A stretch of 64,000 bases of DNA from assembly GCA_030919125.1 (NCBI GenBank), contig CP121470.1, forward strand, positions 1,426,001 through 1,490,000, in the 5' to 3' direction. Shown one piece after another: positions 18,765-28,800 of the stretch (position 1 is its first letter; every line of letters begins with the position of its first letter). The DNA comes from Methanoregula sp. SKADARSKE-2. GTDB lineage: Archaea > Halobacteriota > Methanomicrobia > Methanomicrobiales > Methanospirillaceae. Below the pieces are notes generated by a model. It made no database searches, was not told the origin of the DNA, and saw only the letters and a program-made list of their open reading frames with translations. The position numbers and the translations under genes were made by a program.

Positions 18765-19211
18765 ATGTCGAAACAGCATTTGAAATGGATCTTACTGGGA
18801 ACCGTCGTGATCGGAGGTATCGTGTCAGCCGGCTATCTCTGGCTCACCTCTCAACAACAGCCGATGAGCTGCACCATTAACCAGATTTACGGTGATGTAA
18901 TTGTTCTTGATGAAACCACGAACAATGCAATCATCTGTACAAAACCGAACAATAGTGTAATCCTCAGATTGCATATCTATGGCAGAGTCGGAGGAGTATG
19001 GCACATATCAAAAAGCCCGGGTCTTCTCGTGTCAGATGGTAGAAATGAAATGCTTGATCCACCTTAAATAGGATTTGGTACGGAAGAGTGGAATGTAACT
19101 ATAATCTCGCCCGGAATACAAACGCTCAGTGCTAAGTGTATACAGGGTGTTGTAGGCGAGGGTCAGGAAAAACTCATCTCAACCCAGAACCTGACCTTTG
19201 TTGCCAATTGA
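18765..19211 (+). pseudogene. membrane-anchored secreted protein split by an in-frame TAA
   Basis: From the ATG at 18765 (GGAG 8-12 nt upstream) the frame encodes an N-terminal membrane anchor (LKWILLGTVVIGGIVSAGYL) and a beta-rich domain (CTINQIYGDVIVLDETTNNA). A TAA occurs at 19065-19067. Without any frame change the same frame continues IGFGTEEWNVTIISPGIQTL and GQEKLISTQNLTFVAN to a TGA at 19209-19211. The continuation has coding character, so a single nonsense change probably inactivated a protein of about 148 residues. The IS256-like remnant begins 25 bp downstream. Confidence 0.6.
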
Positions 19212-19236
19212 TTTTCCAAATTTTTGATCCTTGAAA

Positions 19237-20147
19237 GGTAGTGTCTCTCTATTGCTGTAAAATCAGCAGCACCTATATCCAGAGAGTTCATCGCGCTCTT
19301 TGCGGATAAATACCGGTTACCGGTAATCCATTCCTCGTTAATATCGATGAGAATCGAACCGGCAAGTCTGAGCAATGAAGCATCATTAGGGAAGGCCCCG
19401 ATCTTTCTCGTCCTGCGTTTAAGTTCCTTATTGACTCGTTCCAGGAGCTTGGTAGTCCTGATTTTCTTCCAGAACTCGTGGAGGAAAGGCTCGGCAATTT
19501 GTCAACCCATGGTTGAACCGATGAATCGTGTCAGCCGCCCGAGCGAGTCCATGTTCATTGAGCTGAACAGCGAACTCTTGCAATCGATGGGAATCACTCA
19601 GGCATTCCTTCAATGTCTCGGCAATTTCCTTGTGATATTTTCGTGGTACTTTCCTGAGGACAGCACGGATGAAGTGTACGTGACACATCTGCCATGACGA
19701 GCCCGGAAACATCGTTTCCGCAGCAGTCTGGATGCCGGGATGACCATCAGAAATGATGAGGTCAACTTTATTGAGTCCTCTCTCCTTGAGGTCCGAGAAG
19801 ATCCCTTCCCAGGTTAATTCGTGTTCTGCATCTGCAATGCTGAAAGCAAAGATCTCACGGTATCCATCCGTCCTCACACCGGCTACGACAAAAAGAGCTT
19901 TGTTGATATACCGGACTTTCGTCTCTCACCTTGAAATACGAAGCATCAACGAACAAGAATGGAACAGGAGAGTCAATTGATCTCTCCATAAAATCATGGA
20001 CTCTTTCATCACATCGTTCAGAAACCACCAGGTGATGAGTTGCTGCATCCCCTTCTCGTTATCGGCAAGATAATTTAGTACGATATCTCTTAGGTTCATA
20101 CCCTGTTCCTCTTTCTCGTTTCTCACTTGGATACAGGGCATCTTCAC
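19237..20147 (-). pseudogene. IS256-family transposase remnant
   Basis: Pieces of a mutator-type transposase lie in several frames. An N-terminal part (NLRDIVLNYLADNEKGMQQL) is followed by a frame change to SPVPFLFVDASYFKVRD (catalytic Asp region), then VRTDGYREIFAFSIADAEHE, KVDLIISDGHPGIQTAAET (second Asp) and PGSSWQMCHVHFIRAVL. Later C-terminal pieces are again shifted. The usual roughly 100 residues between the N-terminal part and the first Asp are absent. At least three frameshifts make it inactive. Confidence 0.72.
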
Positions 20148-20173
20148 TTTTACAGCACTTCGTGTACACTACC
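19237..20173 (-). mobile_element. IS256-like (mutator-type) element, internally deleted
   Basis: The left end reads GGTAGTGT...TGCTGTAAAA (from 19237). The right end, read inward on the other strand, also starts GGTAGTGT and continues ...TGCTGTAAAA (20173 down), so imperfect inverted repeats bracket the transposase remains. At 937 bp it is shorter than the usual 1.3 kb, which agrees with the missing middle of the transposase. No target duplication was seen. Confidence 0.55.
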
Positions 20174-20476
20174 AAAAGTTGGAGAAAATTTTGGATTTTT
20201 TCCGGGAGAATTTTCAAAAAAACTTTTGGAAACATTTTTGATCGCGTTTAATGGGGTCGCGAGAAAATGCCGGATCCCAAAAATGATCGCGTTTGAAGAA
20301 CTGACGTTCTTCTCATCCTCCTGGTCTGATGACCAATCGGATTTGAAAAATTCAAAACGCGATCCTGATCGCGATCGGACCAAAAAACCCGGATTGTGTT
20401 CACGACTGATGAACCCTCATTTTCGCGGGAGATTTTTACCATTTCACATCGTGATAACGATCGCAATTGTTTTTTT
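20174..20476. repeat. gene-free stretch with four GATCGCGTTT words
   Basis: GATCGCGTTT occurs at 20240-20249 and 20285-20294, and its complement AAACGCGATC at 20355-20364 and 20479-20488. The two pairs therefore face each other across about 60 bp. A GATCGCGATC palindrome lies beside the third copy. Long A and T runs flank the set. No open frame is convincing. Confidence 0.4.
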
Positions 20477-21136
20477 TTAAACGCGATCACCCCCCATCCG
20501 GTCAACCACAAAGAAAAACACTCCGAGCACAATCGCCACCACTGCAGAAAGAGCCATCCCCTTCAGTTCCGCAATTCCGATGTTAACTACAGCCCCCGAC
20601 ACCCCGAGCACAAGAATCAGAGAAACCAGGATAAGGTTCCGGGACTGCGATAAATCCGTCCGGGCATCGATAAGCATTCGCAGGCCAGAGGCTGCACCAA
20701 CGCCTCGTTCCGGCACCCCGTGGGGGCAGGAGACATTGAGCTCGATGGCATCCGCCCCGTCCTGCACGGTGCCGGCCAGCGCCTGCCATTCAGCAGGGTC
20801 CGGTGAGGCTATGATACTCGCGATGAGGACCCGGTCGGGAAACTCCTGTCGGATGGCTCCAATCTCCCGGACCCAGTACACCTCATCATGGTGGCTGAGC
20901 AGTTCGATGTTCTCAAAGCCGAGCAGCCCGGCATCCGCCCCTTTCCATGCCGCAAACCGGGGCGAGACATTTCGGATCTCCATGGAATCCGGGACAATAG
21001 TCTTCGTCACTGCACCCTCCCAGCCGAGCCGGAACGCTTGCCGTATCTGGTTGCCGGAAGCTGTCGGCGGGCCTGATGCCAGCAGGAACGGGTTTACGAG
21101 TTTGAGCGGGCCGACAGAAGTATGAAGGGACGGGTC
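20477..21136 (-). pseudogene. chimera: dihydropyrimidine/dihydroorotate dehydrogenase N-half fused to uracil permease C-terminus
   Basis: Residues before the join belong to the PreA/dihydroorotate dehydrogenase TIM-barrel family: LVNPFLLASGPPTASGNQIR, RLGWEGAVTKTIVPDS, PDRVLIASIIASPDPAEWQA, AIELNVSCPHGVPERGVGAA. Immediately after, in the same frame, come SGLRMLIDARTDLSQSRNLI, ILVLGVSGAVVNIGIAELKG and VVAIVLGVFFFVVDRMGG, the last helices of a UraA-type uracil/xanthine permease. The frame has no ATG/GTG/TTG before the GTG at 21010, inside the barrel, and is closed upstream by a TAA at 21137-21139. A deletion probably joined two formerly neighbouring pyrimidine genes. The product lacks most of both proteins. 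Confidence 0.7.
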
Positions 21137-21180
21137 TTAGACGGGTATCATTCACCGGGTTTGTCCGGAGATCTCTGTCT

Positions 21181-21828
21181 TCATGGGATGTGTTTTTTTC
21201 GCCACCAGATAAAATCTTCTGCAACCATCCGGCAGAGCCGGTTACTCTCCGCAAGGAAACGCGGGGTCTCGCGTCCAATCTTTTCCCGCTGGTAATGCGT
21301 GAGGGACTTCGACCAGTCAGTGATCATCTCCCCGGTCAGCTCGAGATGGAACTGGATCCCGAGCGCATTTTTGATGACGAAGGCCTGGTTCCGGACGTTC
21401 GCCCCGCGGGCGAGGAGCCGGCCACCGTACGGGATCCCGAATGTCTCGCCGTGGAGCTGGAAGACCGGGAACCGGTCGGGAAAACGAAAGAAAACCCCCG
21501 TTGCATCCCTCTCCCTTGTGAGCGGGTGCCAGCCGGTCTCGTTCACGAACCGGTAGACCTTTGCCCCGTACGCGGCTGCGATGAGCTGCGCCCCGAGGCA
21601 GATGCCAAGGACCTTCTGCCCCGCCTTTGCCGACCTCCGTATGACCTCCTTCTTCTGCGCAAGCCATGGGAATTCAGCCTCGTCGTTCACGCTCATCGGC
21701 CCGCCCAGGAAGACAAGGCGGGGAGCGTTCACGTTCCGGGGGACTTCGTTTGTCTCGAAGAGACCGAGCCACTCGTTCGGGACGTGGCGGAATGCGAGAA
21801 TGCGAGGCTCCATAAGAGGTGTTGGCAT
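21181..21828 (-). CDS. class I glutamine amidotransferase domain protein
   Basis: The 215-residue protein is a GMP-synthase-like GATase1 domain that hydrolyses glutamine for an unknown acceptor. The nucleophile elbow KVLGICLGAQLIAAAYGAKV contains the catalytic Cys, and QFHLELTGEM supplies the His-Glu pair. An oxyanion-loop-like LVFLGGPMSVNDE precedes them. Near the N-terminus the sequence jumps from RHVPNEWLGLFE to TNEVPRNVNAPRL. Family members usually carry about 20 more residues here, so a short in-frame deletion between two similar LFE words is likely. Catalytic residues are intact. It might act in stress or metabolite repair; no partner synthase gene is adjacent. Confidence 0.78.
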   Translation of the reverse strand: MPTPLMEPRILAFRHVPNEWLGLFETNEVPRNVNAPRLVFLGGPMSVNDEAEFPWLAQKKEVIRRSAKAGQKVLGICLGAQLIAAAYGAKVYRFVNETGWHPLTRERDATGVFFRFPDRFPVFQLHGETFGIPYGGRLLARGANVRNQAFVIKNALGIQFHLELTGEMITDWSKSLTHYQREKIGRETPRFLAESNRLCRMVAEDFIWWRKKHIP

Positions 21829-22134
21829 GAGCCGTCATAAGTAGTTTACAGGAACAATTTTGCTCAGGCACTCTCACCCTGCAGGGGTTTCTCTGCCGGG
21901 GATGGTCGCACCAGAGTCCCCGGATTGGAATTTTATCTGCAACAGCCCCGGGTTACAAAACGCCCCGGTCTTTCGTACACAATCGGAGACGCTCCTCTGT
22001 ACAATTAGTCTTTTCCCTCCCCCGCGATACCGTGGAGGAGGGCCTTTCCGGATCCCTTGATAGAATATTTCTTCCTTCAATGAGTATAAATATAATTTTA
22101 CATCGAGAAGAAATTGTGATATCCCGAATTGATT
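21829..22134. other. gap left of the IS481-like remnant
   Basis: No gene is seen. The right half (about 22060-22134) is AT-rich (GAGTATAAATATAATTTTAC) and probably belongs to the end of the IS element, but inverted repeats could not be defined with confidence. Confidence 0.35.
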
Positions 22135-23119
22135 TTACACATATAACCATTTCTGCGCATATTTCAGAATCCTCTCCTGGGGTAGACGGTACCAGAATGC
22201 GTTATAAGGCTCATCGAAATCGAGACTCACTCATGTGAGGTTTGATGACATTGTGCCAGTGAAGAATTTTATCGACAGAACCGAACTTCGCGATCCTTCG
22301 TTCGACTTCTCCGAAGAACCGTTCAATTTTGCCGTTCGTTTGAGGGTGTTTTATCCTGGTTGGGATGTGTTTTATGTTGTGATGAACAAGGAACTCTCCG
22401 AATTTATGATGGGCCTATTCACGGTTCCGAGCTGAAACGAATTGTGTACTGTTGTCAGTGAGGATCTCGCGGGGCGTACCTTACATCTGGAATCCCTGAT
22501 TCAGCACCGTGAGAGTGTTCTCGGTAGTTGGAGAATCGAATACCCCGTAGCAGGTGATGAGGCGGGATGAATCATCCATGAATGCGATCAGCCATTTCTT
22601 CGATCCTTTAAGTTCGAACTCTTTCCAGTCTCCCTGCCCCATCGACATGGAATGAGTATGTTCATACCGAACATATTTCCGCTGTTGCCGTTTTTTCATG
22701 TTGATCTCCACCAGACCGTGGTTCAACAATACCCGATAGATTCGATTATGCGGGATATGGATTCCGTGTGTTTCCTCAATCTTCTTCTCCAGATGGATTG
22801 GACCAATGTTGTTGGATTGATAGGTTGCGAGGATCAACTCTTCTGCTCGATCATCGATGGCGTGGGGCTTTCTTCCAGATTGCCTGAGTACCGGATATTC
22901 CCCCGATTCTCTGAACGGGTTGATGAACTGATACACTCGTTGACGGGTAATCTGGAAATACCGGGCAATCTCAACAACGGGTTTATCATTGACACATTGC
23001 TGAATGATCCTCTGGATAGCCCCATTCGATAAGTTGCTCAAATCGGTATTTACATCTGATGTCAAATGATTTCGGGATAGGACAACATCGAGAAGAAAGG
23101 ATCTTCCATATATACTCAT
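22135..23119 (-). pseudogene. IS481-family transposase with two in-frame stops and a frameshift
   Basis: The N-terminal HTH region (PVVEIARYFQITRQRVYQFI) and the integrase core of IS481 are clear: WKEFELKGSKKWLIAFMDD (first Asp), REILTDNSTQFVSARNRE (second Asp), and ARIKHPQTNGKIERFF-like HPQTNGKIERFFGEVERR (Glu). The frame is interrupted by TAA at 22481-22483 (after NQGFQM) and TAG at 22415-22417 (after ARNRE). It shifts after KPHMS, then ends LDFDEPYNAFWYRLPQERIL to a TAA at 22135. It cannot make active transposase. Confidence 0.8.
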
Positions 23120-23158
23120 AAAAAAAAGTCAGTAATATTCAATCGGATTTGATTACTG

Positions 23159-23752
23159 ATGACGGAAACAACAACCAGACGATCCATCGTTGAGATCAAG
23201 GATATCACCGCGGGAGGAGAGGCGCTCGGGCTCCTCGGGTACGGTATGCCGGGCGTTCTCCTGGGGCTTGCGAACGCCGGCATCATCCAGGCAGGTTCAA
23301 CAATCCTCGGCATGGCGATCTTTATGGGCGGATTTGCCATGTTCACGGCCGGCCTCATGGAATGGAAGAAGGGCAACACCTACGGTATGGCGGCATACGG
23401 GTCCTACGGATTGTTCTGGTTCTCCTATGCGGCACTTCTCCTTCTCCCGGTTCTCGGGCTCGCGAAAGATTCGGGCGGAGCGGGAGCGGTTGCCGTGTAT
23501 CTGGCACTCTGGGGTCTCTTCACGCTCATCCTCTTCATCGGATCGCTTAAGATGTCCAGGGCACTCCAGTTTGTGCTCGGTTCACTTGCCCTGGTATTTT
23601 TCCTCGAAGCTCTTGGAGCTGCAACACCGGAGTCGATCTTCACGGTCCTTGCCGGCTATATCGGTGTTCTCAGCGGACTTGCTGCCATCTACACGGCGCT
23701 CGGTCCGATCCTGAATGATATCTACGGGAGAACGATTGTCCCTCTCGGGTAA
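23159..23752 (+). CDS. acetate uptake transporter, GPR1/FUN34/YaaH (SatP) family
   Basis: The 197-residue protein has six membrane helices typical of the AceTr family. The N-terminal GYGMPGVLLGLANAGI corresponds to the family's NPAPLGL motif region. It is followed by MGGFAMFTAGLMEWKKGNTY, the conserved GLMEWKKGNT block, GSYGLFWFSYAALLLLPVLG and a C-terminal helix pair. Family members move acetate or succinate with protons. In a methanogen this could serve acetate assimilation; direction and substrate are inferred from family knowledge. A T-tract follows the stop (23753-23760). Confidence 0.88.
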   Translation: MTETTTRRSIVEIKDITAGGEALGLLGYGMPGVLLGLANAGIIQAGSTILGMAIFMGGFAMFTAGLMEWKKGNTYGMAAYGSYGLFWFSYAALLLLPVLGLAKDSGGAGAVAVYLALWGLFTLILFIGSLKMSRALQFVLGSLALVFFLEALGAATPESIFTVLAGYIGVLSGLAAIYTALGPILNDIYGRTIVPLG

Positions 23753-23760
23753 TTTTTTTT
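23753..23760 (+). terminator. T-tract terminator after acetate transporter
   Basis: Eight consecutive T residues directly follow the TAA stop. Confidence 0.4.
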
Positions 23761-24010
23761 ATCTCCTCCCGGGTGTTTGGCTGTGAAAGCCTGAAATTAT
23801 TGTCTCCGGTCTGTTTACCCCACCCGGTTTTTCGGCACAATCACCAGAGGGACAGTTCCCGGTTCCCCAATATATTTGCAGGGCCCGGCCAATCTCCGGG
23901 CGCCTCCGGAAAATCTGAAAGCGCCTGAGTGCAAGGGTAGCTTCCTCTTCATTTTCACCCCCCCGTCCCTCGCGTATAAACGGGTCTGCACAAAGACCGG
24001 GATCCGGGAA

Positions 24011-24490
24011 GTGTTTACGATACCGAGACGATCGGGGGATCTCTACCGGGAAGCCACCGGGTGCTTTGAGACGATCGGCAGCATTGCAAAATTCGATGCC
24101 GTTGCCGAAGAGATCCCCTGGCAGGACTTCGAGCGGCTTGCGGCGTTCATCTTTGAGAAAAACGGCTTCTCGGTCAGCGTCGGCACGGTAAAGATGCGGG
24201 GCCGCGAGCGGAGGCGGTATGATGTCATCGCAGGAAAGGACGGGCTGACCCTCCTTGTTGAATGCAAACAGAGGTCGGGCAACCGGTACCGGTTGTCCTC
24301 ACTGAAGCAAGCGGTAAGGAGACACCGGAAACGTGCAGAGTTCTACAAGAGTGTCACATCCCTAGAGGGTCTCCCGATCATCGTTCTTCTGATCGAAGAG
24401 GAGATCCGGATCTTCGAAGGCGTACCGCTTGTTCCGATCCAGCGGCTGGACGCGTTTATCTCTGAGATGGGGGAGTGTTCAGCGGGGTGA
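24011..24490 (+). CDS. Mrr-like restriction endonuclease fold protein
   Basis: The 159-residue protein has the PD-(D/E)xK nuclease core of the Mrr/type IV restriction family: a helix PWQDFERLAAFIFEKNGFSV, then RYDVIAGKDGLTLLVECKQR, where D, E and K of the D...ECK motif form the metal site. It lacks any DNA-recognition winged helix and is far shorter than full Mrr, so it may be a DNA repair or housekeeping nuclease. The GTG at 24011 is chosen as start because a TATA element (GTATAAACG, about 23972-23980) lies at the right distance and upstream residues are non-conserved in character. Confidence 0.72.
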   Translation: MFTIPRRSGDLYREATGCFETIGSIAKFDAVAEEIPWQDFERLAAFIFEKNGFSVSVGTVKMRGRERRRYDVIAGKDGLTLLVECKQRSGNRYRLSSLKQAVRRHRKRAEFYKSVTSLEGLPIIVLLIEEEIRIFEGVPLVPIQRLDAFISEMGECSAG

Positions 24491-24944
24491 GGCTTTCCGG
24501 TAACTGAGTGACGGGAATGACCGGGATGCGGGGGTGGATGATGGAGGGAGGGAAGATACCATGAGAGATGACGAGTGAGGGAGACGATGAAAAGAGAGAA
24601 TGGGGGGGTTGGAGGGACCCGGGCTGACTGCAAGCCCGGGTTCTCCACCTTCGCAAGCTCAATAGTCCAGGCATCCCGGGGGTATTATGATCGAAGGCTT
24701 CTTTGGGCAGGGAGCGCAAAAGAGCGATCGGGATCTGGATCGCCTTTCCGGTCAGGACGATCTCGCCGGCGCCCGGATCGGGTGAGTGCGGGATATCGAC
24801 ATCTTCTGGATAGTATACCGGTCCGGGTCGAGGTTCCGGGAGAAGAAGTTTCGGTGCTGCTCCCGCTGCAGAACCGTCGCATTGACTGGCCAGTCGGCAC
24901 CCTTAGCACCCGTCACATCCAGAGGGATCCTCCCGTAACCTTCG
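24491..24944. other. gap of decayed sequence
   Basis: On the minus strand this interval shows short protein-like pieces in different frames (AKGADWPVNATVLQREQHRN; GKAIQIPIALLRSLPKEAFD) that could be remnants of an unidentified gene. No continuous frame or known family emerges. Confidence 0.3.
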
Positions 24945-25253
24945 ATGGAGAGCCCGGAGGGCTTGCAGGGCGTCATCACGCTCCTGATCATGCCGATCTT
25001 CTTCGCCTCAAATGCCCTCTACCCGATGGAGACGTTCCCGGCATTTTTGAAGATCCTGTTGGAGTACAACCCGATGGCGTATCTCATAAACGGCATCCGG
25101 TACTTCGCCATTGGCCCGGACTTCATGGCTCTCGGGAGGCACTACCAGTACACCCGGGCCGATATCGCGTTCTCGTACCTCTCGCTCATTGTCTTTGCTT
25201 CCGTTATGTTTGTTTTCGCATGGTGGTGGTTCCGTAAGGTGATAGTCACGTAA
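24945..25253 (+). pseudogene. ABC-2 transporter permease, C-terminal fragment
   Basis: The 102 codons match the last third of a drug/lipid-type ABC-2 permease: LQGVITLLIMPIFFASNALY, PMETFPAFLKILLEYNPMAY with the conserved 'NP...Y.i.giR' helix (LINGIRYFAIG), and a last membrane helix (FASVMFVFAWWWFRKVIV). The N-terminal four helices and a cognate ATPase gene are absent nearby, so this is a fragment; its ATG is incidental. Confidence 0.72.
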
Positions 25254-25895
25254 TCGATCTTCCCGCTCACCGGTAAAAAGAGCAGGCATGCAGGAAAATT
25301 CGTCTCCACCCCGGCCGATTTATTCCGTGAAAGGGGAACTTTCCTGTCGATAACGATCCGGAAGTTTTCCGGACCAGGAGATTGCCTCCCCGGTCCCGCT
25401 GACAAAAAGATCCCGCAACCCCCCCTGCCCGCAGATCCCGGACCCCGGACTACGGCTGCCGGGCAGCGAGCTCGTACAACCCCTGGCGAGCCCGGACCGC
25501 TTCTCACGATCAACCCGGAGGGGGCGATTCCCGATGTCAACGCCACAACCGTTCGCATAACAGGATACTCCTCCCCGGGAGCTGCTCTGCATTCGGTACT
25601 CTGATTATTTTACGGAACCGGAGAAGGCAAATGAGGGAGATGCAACTCTCCTCTGCGAAGGCATCTCTGAAATTATCCTCTCGAGAACCGGCATTTGGAC
25701 GGCTGCAGGACCCCCGTGCTGTACAACGCAATCGGTGTACCGGAACGAGTCGGGCAGGATTCTTTTGGGACTCTGCCACTGCCCGGGATCTCCCGGCTCT
25801 CAGGAAAGCGAATGACGGTCTTTCGTAGGCTCAACCGCGCACTCGAAGAGGATTTAAAAAACCCCCGGGTTTAAGGAATATCTTCGTGACGCGGT
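25254..25895. other. gap between permease fragment and coiled-coil gene
   Basis: No intact gene is visible. One plus-strand piece (about 25508-25602) reads INPEGAIPDVNATTVRITGY and is protein-like but isolated. The rest lacks coding signal. Confidence 0.35.
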
Positions 25896-28800
25896 TTACG
25901 GGAACCGGTAACCCAGAGACTGGACGAGCGTTATCATCTCGCGGATCTGGTCTTCCTGTTTGGGCGTCAGTCTTCTTCCCCGCTGGACGAGCCGGCCCAT
26001 CCGCAGGATCTGTTTCCGCTGTCCGGGCGAGAGCGATTCAGCGTGCCGTGCCCAGGCAAAGATATCGAACCAGTCCTTCCGGTTGAAGGAGCCTCCGGCC
26101 GGAATTCCGGAGGCCGGAAGGTGCGAACCGGTCTCACCGGGCTGCTCTTCTGAGATTTCTCCGGAAGACTCCCCCCGATCTCCCCCCGTCTCCTCAGACT
26201 CCGTCCCCGGCATCTCGTATTCGGCCTCCTCTTCACCGGTCTCTGCCGTTTCTCCCGGTCCAGATCCGTTGGCAGGTTCTGGTGCCTGCCCCACCGGGGC
26301 AGATGGCTCTTTCTGGTCAGGCTCCTCATCGTAAGCCGGCGTGGCGGCTTTCAGGCCGGTGACCGGTGTCGGCTCGTCTTCGAAGAGATCCTCAAGACGG
26401 AGATCTGCAGTTGTGCTGACCTCATAATCCGGTGAAAGCCCGCTCTCGTCCGGGATGGCCCGGGAAACTTCCTCCTCTTCGTCAACAGGTTTTGGGATAT
26501 CCGGTTCGTGCACCGCGTGGACCGGGGGAATATCGATCTTTCCAAGGGTGAGCGGAGCCGGCCTGAGCGTAACGGGAAGATCGCGATCCCTGATCATGTG
26601 CAGTTCCTCGGGATCTTTCCGGTGGAGTGGCTGCGGATGGGCCATCCCTGCGATCTTACTCAGCTCCGCATTCCACCGGTCCGCCTCCTCCAGCCGCTCC
26701 GCGGCAGTCATGTGATCCACCCATTCATCGGCAAGAGCGGTCCTGGCCTGTGCGAGATCGCGGCTCAGGGCCTCAAACTGCTGCTCGAGTGATCCTTTCT
26801 CTGCAACAGCAGCCTCGAGATCCGCATGGAAGGTCTGAATGGTGGCACGCTGTTCGTCCTCGCGCTCTCTCCCGTGCTCTGCAGTCTTCTCAAGCTCGGA
26901 TCTGAGCCGGTCCTGTTCGAGAATCCGGGTCCTGAGCCCGGCCTCATCCAGCTCCCAAAGTCTTCGCTCGGATTCGATCGATCCACGGAGCTTCTCAAGC
27001 TCATCGCTGAGTGAACGGATCTGCCCTGCTGCCCCTTCCTTCCTTCTGTTTTCTGCGGCCAGCTCCTCTTCGAGTTGGTGTGCCCGTGCCCATGCCGCCT
27101 GGCTCTCCCGCCGGGCCTCCTCCATCTCCGCGGTACGCCGGGAGAGTTCGGTCCGGACCTCATCGGAGGCACTTCCCGCGGAGTGGGCCAGTTCCTCTTT
27201 CTCCCGGATTAGGGTCACCAGCTGCCGTTCGAGCGCCACACCGCGACTCTTCTCAAAGTCCAGGGCCGACCGGATCTCTTTTAAGGACTGGAGGGTCGAT
27301 TGGTTTTCTGAAAGGGTGCGCTCGAGTTCGGATCTCTTTTGAGCGAGATCGCCTTCGAGAGCGGCCTTCTCCCGCCCGGCGAGTTCAAGCGCTGACCGCG
27401 CCTCCGCAAGTGAAGAGACGGTTTCCCTGAAGCTTGCTTCAGCCCGGTCCTTCTCCGCGGCTGAAACCCCCAACTTCTCCTCAAGAGCCCTGCGGGCCTC
27501 CTCCCCGGAGGCGAGGGCAGCCTCTGCTTCCTGCAGCGCCCCGGTCAGATCCCGGAGGCCCTCTTCCGAACGGTCGCGGCTTGCCGTCGCGACTGCAAGT
27601 TCTGCCTCAAGAGCCTGCTCCTTCTCTCCGGCACCGGCAAGGGAGCTCTCAAGCCCTTCAAGCCTGGTGGAGAGATCGCGGATGGTCTCCTCGTAACGGA
27701 CCTTTTCTGCGGCAAGGTCTGCAAGTCCGGAGGCAGCGAGTGCGGATTTTTCCTGCGCTGCTTCGAGTTCGGAGCGGATCTTGTCGATCTCCTGCAGTGC
27801 CGACCGGAACGCCTCTTCGGACCGGTCCCGTTCGCCCTTGACCTCGCCCAGCTCGCGGTCGAGAGATCGCATCTTCTCTTCGGCAGCCGCGAGCGAAACT
27901 CTTATCTCCTCAAGCTCTGCCGATGCCACCCGGGCCTCTTCTTCCGCCTTCCCGCGTTCAGCGACCGAGAGTTCGAGTTCCTCTTCAACGGATCGCCGTT
28001 TGAGTTCTTCTTCTTCGAGCGAGGCTTCCAGGGCATCCTGCCTCCCTTTCAGCGCGGAGAGTTCCTGTTCAAGGGTCACCGCAGCGGAGCGGAAGGAAGA
28101 TTTCGCGGCGTCCTTCTCCATTGCAAGAAGGGAGTGTTGCTCCTCAGCCTCCATTGCACGGGAGTTCTCCTCCCGGACTTTTTCTCTGAGCCGGTCGATC
28201 TCCGCATCCTGGTCTGCGGCGCTGGCTTTGAGTCCGGAAATTTCCCGGGCAGAATCTTCTTCCGCCCGGTTCTTCTCCTGCCGGAGCCGGTCAATCTCCT
28301 CCTCGGCAGAGATTACGCGATCCTTTTCGGAGGCAAGCATCGACCGGATCTTCTCCGACTCCTGCCGGAGGCTGATGAGCGCTCTCTCGGCCTCTTCCTT
28401 TTGGGGGACGAGCTCTGCGATCGTACCTTCGGCAGTCGAAGACCGGGTTGTCTCTGCCTCGAGTTTGCGAAGGGCACTCTCGAGATCGGCGATCTTTATC
28501 TCAAGCTCGGACGAGAGGCCGGTTACTTCCCGGCTCAGGGCCTCGATACGGGAACGGTGCCCGGTCACGACCCCGTCGTGCTCCACCTCCATTGTCGCGA
28601 TCCGCTCTTCCGCAACGGCAAGCCGGGCTCTGCCCTCTTCGATCCCGTTCCGGAGCCCGGAGATCTCCCGGTCCCGGTCTTCCAGTTCCTCCTTCCTTTG
28701 GCTGAGTTCCTGCCCGAGCGCCCGTTCCGCCTGCTCCTTCTCCAGGTAGGATTCGTTCAGCGCATTGATCGAACGCGACTGCTCTCCGTTCGTCAGCCGG

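Noticed and set aside
19065..19067. Recoding of the in-frame stop as selenocysteine or pyrrolysine
   Set aside because: The codon is UAA; Sec uses UGA and Pyl uses UAG.
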